Shown one piece after another: positions 15,874 through 24,784 of a stretch of 64,000 nucleotides of DNA. Position 1 is the stretch's first letter. Every line of letters begins with the position of its first letter. The stretch lies in contig NZ_BMWD01000024.1 in the NCBI RefSeq assembly GCF_014651055.1, positions 1 to 64,000 on the forward strand. The letters run 5' to 3'. The translations under genes and the position numbers were made by a program. The notes under the pieces are model-generated. The model worked only from the letters and a program-made list of their open reading frames with translations. It was not told the origin of the DNA and did no database searches. Source of the stretch: Streptomyces fructofermentans. GTDB taxonomy: Bacteria; Actinomycetota; Actinomycetes; Streptomycetales; Streptomycetaceae.

Positions 15874-16271
15874 GCTTCCGCCGCCTGGCAGGGCGGCACC
15901 CTGCCAGGCGCCGCAGAGGCGAGGGCGGGGAGTCGCCCGCCCTTACCGGCGCCGGGATCGACCGCATTCCGGGAGGGGCGGCCGGTGATCATCGGCGTCC
16001 GGGCCCCCGGGCCTCTCGGGACCGGCCCGGACCCAGCCCGCACCTCGCAGGAGCACATGCTCGGTACGGAGTTCCCGGCCGCCCCCGAACGGCTGAGCAA
16101 TGCCGCCGCCGGACCACTACGCGGCGTCCGTCCCAGCTCAGTCGTACGGCGGCCCGCCCGTCCCCGCATCCCTCGTAAGGCATCCCCCGCACCAGCACCC
16201 CGTCCGTCGACGGGCAGGTGCGGTACCCCGCGGCCACACTGGCCACGTACCTCATCGCAAGGAGCCACGCC
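15874..16271. other. Upstream region of the nitrilase gene
   Basis: No gene is supported. It should contain the nitrilase promoter, but I cannot point to clear hexamers. Confidence 0.35.
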
Positions 16272-17255
16272 ATGACCGTCGTGAAAGCCGCCGCGGTACA
16301 GATCAGCCCGGTGCTCTACAGCCGCGCCGGCACCGTCGAGAAGGTCGTGAGGAAGATCGACGAACTGGGGAGCATGGGAGTCGAGTTCGCCGTCTTCCCC
16401 GAGACCGTCGTGCCCTACTACCCCTACTTCTCCTTCGTGCAGCCGCCCTACCAGCTGGCCACCGAGCATCTGCGCCTGCTGGAGGAGTCGGTGACCGTGC
16501 CCTCCGACGAGACGGACGCAATCGGTGAGGCCGCCCGCAGGGCCCACATGGTCGTCTCGATCGGCGTCAACGAACGGGACGGCGGCACCCTCTACAACAC
16601 CCAGCTCCTGTTCGACGCCGACGGGACCCTCGTCCAGCGCCGCCGCAAGATCACACCGACGTACCACGAGCGGATGATCTGGGGCCAGGGAGACGGATCG
16701 GGGCTGCGCGCCGTCGACAGCGCCGTCGGCCGCATCGGCCAACTGGCCTGCTGGGAGCACTACCAGCCGCTCGCCCGCTACGCCCTGATCGCCGACGGCG
16801 AGCAGATCCACGCCGCCATGTATCCCGGAGCGTTCGGCGGCGATCTGTTCACCGAGCAGATCGAGGTCAACGTACGCCAGCACGCGCTGGAGTCGGCCAG
16901 CTTCGTCGTCAGCGCCACCGCCTGGCTCGACGCCGACCAGCAGGCCCGAATCGCGAAGGACACCGGCGGGCCCGTACAGGCGATCTCCGGCGGCTTCTTC
17001 ACCGCCGTCATCGACCCCGAGGGCCGCATCATCGGCGAACCGGTCACTTCCGGCGAGGGCCACGCCATCGCCGACCTGGACCTCTCGCTCATCGACCGGC
17101 GCAAGCGCCTGATGGATGCCAGCGGCCACTACAGCCGCCCCGAACTGCTCAGCCTGCAGATCGACCGCACGCCGGCACCCGCAGTCCACGACCGTTCCCG
17201 CCAGGGGACCGCGGCCCGGAGCATGGACAAGAGTCGCGCGGCCGACGGCAGTTGA
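16272..17255 (+). CDS. Nitrilase (carbon-nitrogen hydrolase superfamily, aliphatic nitrilase type)
   Basis: The 327-residue protein contains the full Glu-Lys-Cys triad: Glu in FAVFPETVVPYYPYF, Lys in QRRRKITPTYHERMIWGQG, and Cys in IGQLACWEHYQPL. CWEH together with YHERMIWGQGDG is diagnostic of true nitrilases that convert nitriles to carboxylic acids plus ammonia, rather than amidases. ATG 16272 has AAGGAG upstream. The protein is cytosolic and active enzymes form helical oligomers. The last 30 residues are poorly conserved. It stands alone between two terminators. Confidence 0.9.
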   Translation: MTVVKAAAVQISPVLYSRAGTVEKVVRKIDELGSMGVEFAVFPETVVPYYPYFSFVQPPYQLATEHLRLLEESVTVPSDETDAIGEAARRAHMVVSIGVNERDGGTLYNTQLLFDADGTLVQRRRKITPTYHERMIWGQGDGSGLRAVDSAVGRIGQLACWEHYQPLARYALIADGEQIHAAMYPGAFGGDLFTEQIEVNVRQHALESASFVVSATAWLDADQQARIAKDTGGPVQAISGGFFTAVIDPEGRIIGEPVTSGEGHAIADLDLSLIDRRKRLMDASGHYSRPELLSLQIDRTPAPAVHDRSRQGTAARSMDKSRAADGS

Positions 17256-17264
17256 CACCGCCTC

Positions 17265-17292
17265 CCGTGCCGGTGGGACTGAGCGGGCACGG
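17265..17292. terminator. Weak hairpin between convergent genes
   Basis: Seven-base arms ccgtgcc and ggcacgg lie between the nitrilase stop and the convergent lipoprotein gene. Confidence 0.35.
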
Positions 17293-17365
17293 TGTCACGA
17301 CACGGGGTGCGTGCCTGTCGGCCCTGCAAGAAGATGAGGGGCCGCAGGGCCATGGACGCATGGCG

Positions 17366-18499
17366 TCACTGTCCGCTCTGCTGGTGGCGTCGCCACTCGC
17401 GTCCGGCATCGCGCGAGATCCACAGGCCTTCGCCCTTCACCAGGTCGTAGGCCGGCGTCGTCGCATCCGCAATGCCGTAGAGCGTGGTGCCGTCGACGGT
17501 GAGCGACGTGAATCTCGCCGGCGTCCTCAGCTCGTGGAAGCGGCTGTTGGTGCGGTCGTCGGCGACCCAGTACCGGCCGCCCTCCTCGCCGACGAGCAGC
17601 CGTCCGTCCGTGAACACCTGGATGACGAGCCATTCCGGGCCGCGCTTCAGGGCGCTGAAGGGGATTCCGCCGCCCAGAACCGTCTTCCAGTGCCCGCCGC
17701 CGTCCGTCGTCACCAGCAGGCCGCGCGTGCTGTGGCCCACGGTGAGGGACAACGCCGCCGTGCCGCCCCCCGCAGCGAGGGTGCCTCCCCTGTACGGCTT
17801 CGGCACCACCGTGCGGCCGAGCGTGCGACCGCCGCGCTGCCGTACGACGCTGAAGGGTTCTTCGGCGACGGGCTGCTCCAGGCTCCAGACCGTGCCCCGC
17901 TCGTCGACGGCGAGCCGGATGGCGTTCTCCCAGGCTCCAACCGGTGGCGCCACGGTGCGGGTGGCGGGGCGGTAGATGAGGATCGGCTCCGGCGCGACGA
18001 GCAGGGTGTCGCCGGGGCGGGTGCGCAACGCGGCTTCCGTGACCACGACCTTGAGCCGCTTGCCGTGTATGTCGAGGGCTGTCCCTTCCCTGGCTCCCGC
18101 CTCGGACGGCACCTGCAGGAAGCCACCGCCTATTCCCTTGTACGCGGCGGGCCCCGCCTCCGCGTCCGCGTGTTCCGCGTGCTCGCTGACCGTGCGGCCG
18201 TCGGGATCCACGATGCGCCAGGCGGCGGCTGCCGGGCCTTCGTCGTCCTCGACGTTGCCGATGTAGTACGTCAGGAGCAGCGATCCGTCGTCTGCGCGGC
18301 TCACGCCACTGGGTGCGCCGGCCGCCTCGATGACGTCGGCCGGACCCGGGTGAGGGTCCTCGATGACGCGTTTGTACTCTGCCTCGCGACTCCCGGAGTT
18401 CTCGTCGCCGGAACCGCTGCAGGCGGTCAGTGCCAGCGCCGCACTCGCTGCCGCCACGAGCCTGACCGGCCGCCTCCCGCACTCCCTCAACCACGTCAC
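17366..18499 (-). CDS. Putative lipoprotein with beta-propeller-like repeats
   Basis: This 377-residue protein opens with a basic n-region, a hydrophobic stretch and the lipobox LALTACSG, so it should be anchored outside the membrane. The body has recurring sialidase/BNR-like turns (LLVTTDGGGHWKTV, LWISRDAGREWRR) and is strand-rich, consistent with a six- or seven-bladed propeller like that of photosystem assembly or sialidase-like proteins. The catalytic function is unknown. GTG 18499 is the start. It is divergent from the exported hydrolase gene. Confidence 0.75.
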   Translation of the reverse strand: MTWLRECGRRPVRLVAAASAALALTACSGSGDENSGSREAEYKRVIEDPHPGPADVIEAAGAPSGVSRADDGSLLLTYYIGNVEDDEGPAAAAWRIVDPDGRTVSEHAEHADAEAGPAAYKGIGGGFLQVPSEAGAREGTALDIHGKRLKVVVTEAALRTRPGDTLLVAPEPILIYRPATRTVAPPVGAWENAIRLAVDERGTVWSLEQPVAEEPFSVVRQRGGRTLGRTVVPKPYRGGTLAAGGGTAALSLTVGHSTRGLLVTTDGGGHWKTVLGGGIPFSALKRGPEWLVIQVFTDGRLLVGEEGGRYWVADDRTNSRFHELRTPARFTSLTVDGTTLYGIADATTPAYDLVKGEGLWISRDAGREWRRHQQSGQ

Positions 18500-18824
18500 G
18501 ATCGCATCATCACACGGGGTGGCCGTACCTCAGCGCCGGGCACGGAAAGGTCCCCCTTCACGAAGGCTCTTGGCCAGACCGCCGTCGTGGGGGCCGGTCG
18601 TTCTGCGGGCTCCTCCTCACCCGTGCGGCGCAGCGATACGGCCGCCCCCGGGTGGGCCGGCTGCGGCCCCGGCAGCCGCTGAGAGCCTTCCCGGCCTCGG
18701 GCGTCTCACCTGCGAGCACGGGCCCGGGCCGGCCGTCGGCCGTTCTGCCTTCGGGCCGGCACCGGCACCCGACATGCCGGTTACCCGGTGTGAGGTTACG
18801 TTCACGGTGCGAAAGGAGCACTAC
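18500..18824. other. Divergent intergenic region
   Basis: It lies between the lipoprotein and the Tat-exported hydrolase and presumably carries both promoters. The frame is open but low in coding character. No operator is recognised. Confidence 0.35.
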
Positions 18825-20021
18825 ATGAACCGGTCTTCTGACGAGCCGCCTTCCACGGACGGCTCGGACCCGGGCGCGTCCGAGAACAACGGCCGCAAGC
18901 CCACCCGGCGCACCCTCATAGCCGGCTTCGTCGCCACGGCCACGGCCGCCGCGCTGGTCGGCGGATGGGCGCTGTTCTCCGGCGGAGCGCCCTCGGGCCT
19001 CGGCGCGTCCGGGCTGGGCGGAGGCCCGCCCGCCGTCCCGAGCGCCGACACCACGTCGTCGGTGTCGAAGTCGGGGCAGTTCGGTTCGGTGACGACGTCC
19101 CCCGGCCTCTCGGCGGAGTTCAGGAAGACGTTCACCGACCACTACATCGAGGCGAACGGCCTGCGCCAGCACGCGGTGATCGGTGGCGAGGGCCCGCCCC
19201 TCCTGCTCGTGCACGGCTGGCCGGAGAACTGGTACGCGTGGCGGCTGATCATGCCCGCCCTCGCCCGCCATCACACCGTCATCGCGGTGGACCAGCGCGG
19301 CATCGGCCTGACCGAGAAGCCCCGCAGCGGGTACGACACCGGCACGATGGCCAAGGACCTGGCCGCGCTGATGGACAAGCTCGGCCACAAGAGGTTCTCC
19401 CTGGTCGGGCACGACACCGGAATGATCGTCAGCTACGCGCTCGCCGCCGACTACCAGGACAGGGTCGAGCGGGTGGCGCTGGCCGAGGTCCCCGGCCCGC
19501 CCGGAGTGGTCCCCTCGCCGCCCCTGTTCGTGCCCGAGCCGCTCAACAACAGGCTGTGGCACATCCCCTTCAACCGGGCCGACCCCACGCTGGTCGAGGA
19601 ACTCGTCGCGGACCGGGAAGACTCCTTCTACGGGTACGAGTTCAAGGTGCAGGGCGGCGGAGTACCCCAGGCGGCCATCGACTACTACGTCCGCCTCCTG
19701 TCCAACCCCCAGAGCCTGAGCGGCAGTTTCGGCTTCTACCGGGCCTGGGACGCCACCCTCGCACAGAACGAGAAGCGGGCGAAGACGAAGCTGAGGATGC
19801 CCGTGCTCGGGATCGGCGGCCAGGACAGCTGGGGCAAGGCCGTCGGCGACGCCATGAAGGGGGCCGCGGTGAACGTCCAGACCGCTGTCATCCCCAACAC
19901 CGGACACTGGATCGCCGAGCAGTCCCCGGACCAGACGACCGCGGTCCTCACCAAGTTCCTGAACTCCGGCAGCGGCGCGGCAGACCGAACCGCCACGTCA
20001 CCCACCACCGCTGGGAAGTGA
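18825..20021 (+). CDS. Tat-exported alpha/beta hydrolase, epoxide-hydrolase-like
   Basis: Translation from ATG 18825 (GAAAGGAG before it) gives 398 residues. The N-terminus has a twin-arginine type signal (TRRTLIAGF followed by a hydrophobic Ala-rich stretch) at about residues 26-50. The catalytic domain begins near residue 105 and shows LLLVHGWPENWYAW (oxyanion HGxP), VGHDTGMIVSYALA with an Asp nucleophile as in epoxide hydrolases and dehalogenases, and NTGHWIAEQSP with the catalytic His. It probably hydrolyses epoxides or esters outside the membrane. An Asp rather than Ser nucleophile favours epoxide hydrolase. Confidence 0.88.
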   Translation: MNRSSDEPPSTDGSDPGASENNGRKPTRRTLIAGFVATATAAALVGGWALFSGGAPSGLGASGLGGGPPAVPSADTTSSVSKSGQFGSVTTSPGLSAEFRKTFTDHYIEANGLRQHAVIGGEGPPLLLVHGWPENWYAWRLIMPALARHHTVIAVDQRGIGLTEKPRSGYDTGTMAKDLAALMDKLGHKRFSLVGHDTGMIVSYALAADYQDRVERVALAEVPGPPGVVPSPPLFVPEPLNNRLWHIPFNRADPTLVEELVADREDSFYGYEFKVQGGGVPQAAIDYYVRLLSNPQSLSGSFGFYRAWDATLAQNEKRAKTKLRMPVLGIGGQDSWGKAVGDAMKGAAVNVQTAVIPNTGHWIAEQSPDQTTAVLTKFLNSGSGAADRTATSPTTAGK

Positions 20022-20043
20022 CGCGCCGGCCGCGTGCAACCCC

Positions 20044-20076
20044 CGACAGCCGCCTTCCCCAGGGAGGCGGCTGTCG
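20044..20076 (+). terminator. Hairpin terminator after the exported hydrolase
   Basis: Perfect 12-bp arms cgacagccgcct and aggcggctgtcg with a 9-nt loop, 22 bp after the stop codon. Confidence 0.8.
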
Positions 20077-20420
20077 CATGCGGTCCCCCAGGGAGACCGG
20101 GCGCCGTCGACCGGCGCCGCCGACCGTGCGACCCCCGTCCCGGGCCCGCGCGCCGGATCGGGCCGCCGCTCCGCTGGTGCGCAATGGGAGCGCGGAGCAC
20201 GTCTCGCCGTGCGCCCCCGGACCCGCGCAACTATCGTGGTGTCCCGACTGCCGGAAGCGGGCTTCGAGCTCGCGGCGCGCTGAGGCACCCCGAGTGATGG
20301 CGACGGCCGGACGACTGCCGGCGGTGTGCCCGACCGACCTGGCCGGGTCGGGTGCGGATGTGCACCAGTGTGGTGCTGCCGAGCCGACCGCACATGCTTG
20401 CCGCAGAGGTTGGAGTCCAC
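20077..20420. other. Intergenic region upstream of the DUF4331 gene
   Basis: No gene is supported. It is GC-rich and should contain the DUF4331 promoter. Confidence 0.35.
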
Positions 20421-21455
20421 ATGTCCCATCACCTCGATTCCCCCGCGGCCAGGGCTGATGCTCGGCTGAACATCTCCGACCTCTACGTTTTCCGAGGCGA
20501 GCGCGGCACGGTCTTCGTGATGGACGTGTGCTCCGACTCTGCGGGCACGGACGCGCCGAAGGGATTTCATCCTGACGCGCGGTACGAGTTCAAGATCGAC
20601 AGCACGGGAGACGCCACTGAGGACCTTGCCTACCGCTTCACCTTCGGCGCTCCGGATCCGGACGGTGCGCAGCCACTGGAGCTGCGCAGGCTCGTCGGCG
20701 CAGATGCGGCCGACGACGCGAAGGAAGGCGTGGTGCTGCTCACCGGCACGACAGGGCGTGCACTCAGCGGCGCCGACCAGGACCTGCGGGTGTGGACCGG
20801 TCGCGCCGGCGACCCGTTCTGGATGAACCCGGGCGTGGTGGAGGCGGTCGGCCAGGCGTTCCAGCATGGGACCGACGTCGACGTACCGGCTCAGGACGGG
20901 GCACCGGTGAAGAGTCTCTTCTCGGGGCAGAAGGTGCGCTCGATCGTACTGGAGGTGTCGGACGCGGACCTGATGTCCGCAACCGGGACCAGGGACATTG
21001 GCGTTTGGGGGGTCACCGCGCTGGCCACCGACGCGGGTGGCTGGCACCGCATCAACAGGTGCGGACTCCCGATGATCTCGCCGATCTTCGCGCAGTTCGA
21101 CGAGGAACTCGCCGAACTGCTGAACCAGACCCCTCCTGCCGCCGACATCGACACATTCACCGACGAGATCAGCAAGCGAGTCGCCGCGGTCGTAGGCGTC
21201 CGCAACACCGCATCCGATCCACACGCGTACGGTCAGGAGGTCGCCGACCGCGTTCTCCCGAACATCCTGCCTTACACCATCGGTACGTCCGCGGTGTTCG
21301 GCTTCGCGGAGTTCAACGGCCGCTCGCTGAACGACAACGCAGGCGAGGTCATGTTCTCCCTCGCAACGGACAGTGCGCTGAGCATCGATCTGACCAAGGA
21401 CGCCGTCGACGCCCCTGCGACCTCGTCCTTCCCGTACGTGGCGCCCGCCGTCTGA
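20421..21455 (+). CDS. DUF4331 family protein
   Basis: This 344-residue protein begins MSHHLDSPAARADARLNISD, the near-invariant opening of DUF4331 proteins (HxDSP... DxxD), and continues with LYVFRGERGTVFVMDVC and TRDIGVWGVTAL. DUF4331 proteins are widespread in actinobacteria and have unknown biochemical function. The conserved HHLDSP start suggests metal or cofactor contact. There is no signal peptide from ATG 20421, although many relatives are exported. No operon partner overlaps it. Confidence 0.85.
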   Translation: MSHHLDSPAARADARLNISDLYVFRGERGTVFVMDVCSDSAGTDAPKGFHPDARYEFKIDSTGDATEDLAYRFTFGAPDPDGAQPLELRRLVGADAADDAKEGVVLLTGTTGRALSGADQDLRVWTGRAGDPFWMNPGVVEAVGQAFQHGTDVDVPAQDGAPVKSLFSGQKVRSIVLEVSDADLMSATGTRDIGVWGVTALATDAGGWHRINRCGLPMISPIFAQFDEELAELLNQTPPAADIDTFTDEISKRVAAVVGVRNTASDPHAYGQEVADRVLPNILPYTIGTSAVFGFAEFNGRSLNDNAGEVMFSLATDSALSIDLTKDAVDAPATSSFPYVAPAV

Positions 21456-21848
21456 CGAAGTGTCCCGGACACCGATCGCGCGGCACGCCGGAGCAGGGGG
21501 CGCCGGAGCAGGGGTGCGCCGGGCGCCCAATCCCCAACCACGTTCGCCTCTGGTGCACTTGGGGCCCTGCGCCGGTGCGCTGCGGAACGTCCGCCGCCGC
21601 CGTAGCGGGTGTCGTGAGCGACCGAACCCCAGCGGTCGGCCGACCGCATGCCGCCCGGCAGGCACCCGAATCACGAGCCACTGGCCGAACGCGGTCCTTC
21701 GTCGGTTGCCCGCGGCCGGGCGCCGATCTCGTGAACACCTCTCCGGCAAGGGCAGCGCCTCCGAAGCACATGCGCCCGACCGAGCATCCATTTAGCCTAA
21801 AGAGGGACAAATCACCCAAATGGCTTGAATGGACCGGAGGCGTGAGTG
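21456..21848. other. Intergenic region with a short tandem repeat
   Basis: The 13-mer cgccggagcaggg occurs twice in tandem near 21487-21511. The 60 bp just before the DJ-1-like gene are AT-richer (tttagcctaaag, gacaaatcaccc) and are the likely promoter. No gene is seen. Confidence 0.4.
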
Positions 21849-22544
21849 ATGGCGAAGATCCTTTTCATTGTGAGCGGAGCGACGTACTGGGTGCTCAAGG
21901 ACGGCACGAGGTACGCAACCGGCTACTGGGCGGAGGAGTTTGCGAACCCGTACAAGACACTCACGGACGCCGGACACGAAGTTGTGGTCGCGACTCCGGG
22001 CGGAGCGATACCGAACGTCGACATGATGAGTTTGCGCCCGTCGATGGCGGGCGGTGAGCAGGGGGCTCTTGATCTGGAGGCGGTCATCCGCGACGCCGAG
22101 GTGATGCGGCGGCCGCTCGAGTTGTCGGACGTCCGGCTCGAGGACTACGACGCGGTGTACCTGCCGGGCGGTCACGGTCCCATGTCCGACCTGGCGTACG
22201 ACGCCGACGCCGGACGGTTGCTGACGGCGCAACTGGCTTCCGGCAACCCTCTCTTCATCGTGTGCCACGCCCCTGCCGCGCTGCTGGCCACGAGGATCCA
22301 CGGCGTGTCGCCGTTCAAGGGATACAAGGTCACGGGCTTCACCAACGAGGAGGAGGAGGGCGTGGGGCTGGCCTCCAGGGCGACTTGGCTGCTGGAAACC
22401 GACCTGAAGGAGAAGGTCGGCGTCGAGTACAGCCGCGGTCCGATCTGGGAGCCGTACATGGTCGAGGACCGAAACCTGGTCACCGGCCAGAACCCGCACT
22501 CTGCCGCGGTGCTGGCCGATCGGATGCTGAAGATTCTCGCCTGA
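21849..22544 (+). CDS. DJ-1/PfpI superfamily protein, glyoxalase-III/Hsp31-like
   Basis: The 231-residue protein has the DJ-1/PfpI fold: MAKILFIVSGATYW, AVYLPGGHGPMSDL and the nucleophile elbow LFIVCHAPAALL with the reactive Cys followed by His. The early Glu in GYWAEEF is placed as in Hsp31-type glyoxalase III enzymes, which convert methylglyoxal to lactate without glutathione. ATG 21849 lies eight bases after a GGAGG. It is cytosolic. Together with nearby Ohr, MsrA, cupin and SDR genes it suggests reactive-carbonyl or oxidant defence. Confidence 0.88.
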   Translation: MAKILFIVSGATYWVLKDGTRYATGYWAEEFANPYKTLTDAGHEVVVATPGGAIPNVDMMSLRPSMAGGEQGALDLEAVIRDAEVMRRPLELSDVRLEDYDAVYLPGGHGPMSDLAYDADAGRLLTAQLASGNPLFIVCHAPAALLATRIHGVSPFKGYKVTGFTNEEEEGVGLASRATWLLETDLKEKVGVEYSRGPIWEPYMVEDRNLVTGQNPHSAAVLADRMLKILA

Positions 22545-22794
22545 AGGCCGGCCGGACGGGCCTTGGCACACTCCCTTCCGGCGGCCCCGCGTGTCTTGAC
22601 CGGCTCGGCGGGGACCCCACGCAACGTGGGCGTTCCGATCATGAGCAGACAGAGTCGCAGACCGGCATCACACGCCGGTTTCCTGGCCCGCTCGGCCTTT
22701 CAAGTCTTCCAGGGCGACTGCACCGGAAGCCTCGGGATCCAGGATGGCGATCCCGTACAGGGTCCCGAGGCGCCGCATGATCGAAAGGACCAGC

Positions 22795-23262
22795 ATGGAA
22801 GCCCTGCCCGACGCACTGGTCGTACCGCCCGGCGAGGCGGCCATGACGTCGCTCTCGGACGGCGCGTTCGAACTGCTCGCCGACGGGGGCGCGGTCAGTG
22901 CCAGCCGGCTCACCCTCGATACCGGAGTCGACGGAGCGCCCCCGCACCACCACAAGCGCTCCCACGAGGTCTTCTACATCCTGGGCGGGACAATGCTCTT
23001 CCGCCTCGGCAACACACTCACCACGCTGGGGAAGGGCGGGTTCGTCATCATCCCGCCCGGCCTGCCGCACGTCTTCGGGGCAGCGGAGGGCGAGGTCGCC
23101 GACGTGTACGTCGTACTCAGTCCCGGCCTCGAACGGTTCGGCTACTTCGAACGACTGGCTGCCATCAGTCGGGGCGAAGCGGAGTTCGAGTCGCTCATCC
23201 CCCAGCAGGACCTGTACGACGTGCACTTCGAGGACATTCCCGACTGGCGGGTGGCCCCATGA
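22795..23262 (+). CDS. Cupin-domain protein
   Basis: The 155-residue single-domain cupin shows motif 1 in GAPPHHHKRSHEVFYILGG (three His and a Glu, metal-binding) and motif 2 in FVIIPPGLPHVFGA (final His). Such proteins are small metal-dependent dioxygenases, isomerases or sugar-binding sensors; the substrate is unknown. ATG 22795 with AAAGGA before it is preferred over the longer frame from 22744. The gene is 250 bp after the DJ-1-like gene, same strand. Confidence 0.85.
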   Translation: MEALPDALVVPPGEAAMTSLSDGAFELLADGGAVSASRLTLDTGVDGAPPHHHKRSHEVFYILGGTMLFRLGNTLTTLGKGGFVIIPPGLPHVFGAAEGEVADVYVVLSPGLERFGYFERLAAISRGEAEFESLIPQQDLYDVHFEDIPDWRVAP

Positions 23263-23476
23263 AGGGTTGCCGGCGCGGGTGCGAACCATCCTTCGGGAGC
23301 TCAAAGCCGGGTGACGACGCGGCGGGGTCGGCCGTATGACCAACCCCTTTGAGCCGGACACCGTCGACAGCCGCGATGGCGGGGCACCCGGCCCCTGCGA
23401 CTCGGCTCGTTGATCGACCCTTCCTCCATCGCCCCGGTGGAGTCGCAAACAGTCACAGCTGCTGAAGGGCGGTGCC

Positions 23477-23881
23477 ATGGACACCGATTCCCGGACCAGG
23501 GCCATGATCGAGGATCATTGGCGCGCCTCGGAGCGCGGGAACAGCGAGACCGAACACGCCATCTACGCCCCGGACGCGATCCTCGATTACCCGCAGTCGG
23601 GTGAGCGGTTCCGGGGTCGAGCGGCAATCTCGGCGCAGCGCGGTGGGCACCCGGCCGACAGGCATTTCACCGTACAGCGCATCACGGGACACATGAACCT
23701 GTGGGTGAGCGAATGTCTCATCACCTACGACGGCGTGCCTTCGCATTCGGTGAGCATCATGGAATTCGTGGACGAGAAGGTGACTCACGAGACGCAATAC
23801 TTCGCGGACCCCTTCGGTGCGCCCGCCTGGCGGGCCGCACTCGCGGAGCCGATGCCGGGACGGAACGTCGCCGGAGCCTGA
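23477..23881 (+). CDS. SnoaL-like (NTF2 fold) protein
   Basis: This 134-residue single-domain protein has HWRASERGNSETEHAIYAPDAILDYPQSGERFRG, RAAISAQRGG and an alternating strand C-terminus (VSIMEFVDEKVTHETQYFADPF), the NTF2-like cone fold of SnoaL-like cyclases, isomerases and ligand-binding proteins. ATG 23477 follows GAAGGG. Possible roles range from polyketide-type ring closure to simple ligand binding; there are no biosynthetic genes next to it, so I do not infer a pathway. Confidence 0.8.
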   Translation: MDTDSRTRAMIEDHWRASERGNSETEHAIYAPDAILDYPQSGERFRGRAAISAQRGGHPADRHFTVQRITGHMNLWVSECLITYDGVPSHSVSIMEFVDEKVTHETQYFADPFGAPAWRAALAEPMPGRNVAGA

Positions 23882-24072
23882 TCCTGACGCGTGACCGACC
23901 GCGGTTCGACATGCACTCGGGCCTTCGTCCGGTCGCGGCCGGGGTGACCAGGTGGCGCATAGGGGCCCTTCTTGCCGGTGGGGGCATCGCAGTCCGCGTC
24001 GGACCCAGCGTTCGCAGAATCAAGATCATCAGACGCGGACCCGCGCCGGTCGGATCTCCGTCGGCAGAGAAC

Positions 24073-24681
24073 TCAGCCGTCCCTGCCATCGACGACCACG
24101 AGCGAGTCGAGGGGAGGGGTCCTGGCACGGAGGCCGTTGAGCAGGAGGTCCGTCATGCGCAGTGCGCGTGCCCGGTCTTCGGCGATCAGGGTGATTCCGC
24201 CCAGGGTCATGAGGACGTCGTAGGGATCCGGTCCGGAGCTGACCAGACCCTCCCTGATGCCTGCGTCCATCAGAGTGGCGAGCGCATCACACAGCAGGGC
24301 ACGTGTCCGCAGCCGGTCGTCCTCGGAGGTCAGGACGCCGCGAAGCGTGTCCTTCATGCCGTGCTTGGCATGCATGAAGTCGACGAACCGTTCCATCCAC
24401 GCGCTCAGCGCATCCAGCGGCGCCGCCTCGCCGATCAGCTCGTCGGCGGCCCTGCACAGCCCTGCCACCTCGTTCCGATAGACGGCCTCCACGAGGGACT
24501 CCCTGGACGGGAACCGGCGATACAGGGTGCCGATGCCAACCCCGGCCTCCTGCGCAATGGCCCTCAGTGACGCCGCGGCCCCGTCGCGGGCGAATGCCTG
24601 CGCGGCGACCGTCAGCAACCGGTCGTGGTTGGACTGGGCATCGGCGCGCAACGGCCTGCCCTCCGGCGCCTCGTCAGACAT
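24073..24681 (-). CDS. TetR-family regulator divergent from an SDR gene
   Basis: The 202-residue protein has a TetR DNA-binding domain (LLTVAAQAFARDGAAASLRAIAQEAGVGIGTLYRRFPSRE) and a C-terminal ligand domain (LIGEAAPLDALSAWMERFVDFM). ATG 24681. It is transcribed away from the SDR at 24785, and between them lie two palindromes with the agcggagc/gctccgct core, which are almost certainly its operators. The natural inducer is probably a substrate or product of the SDR. Confidence 0.9.
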   Translation of the reverse strand: MSDEAPEGRPLRADAQSNHDRLLTVAAQAFARDGAAASLRAIAQEAGVGIGTLYRRFPSRESLVEAVYRNEVAGLCRAADELIGEAAPLDALSAWMERFVDFMHAKHGMKDTLRGVLTSEDDRLRTRALLCDALATLMDAGIREGLVSSGPDPYDVLMTLGGITLIAEDRARALRMTDLLLNGLRARTPPLDSLVVVDGRDG

Positions 24682-24705
24682 CGGTGATCACATCCCTTCC
24701 TTTAC

Positions 24706-24755
24706 AAGCGGAGCGCGCTCCGCTTAGTATTCGTATTAGCGGAGCGTGCTCCGCT
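24706..24755. promoter_or_regulatory. Twin palindromic operators between TetR and SDR genes
   Basis: Site 1 (24706-24725) is a perfect 20-bp palindrome, aagcggagcg followed by its complement. Site 2 (24738-24755) has the same agcggagc and gctccgct arms around gt. Centres are 31 bp apart, three helix turns, so both sites face the same side of the DNA. The spacer tagtattcgtatt is AT-rich and likely part of a promoter. Confidence 0.8.
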
Positions 24756-24784
24756 TACATGCTACGTTGCCGAAAGGAACCATC

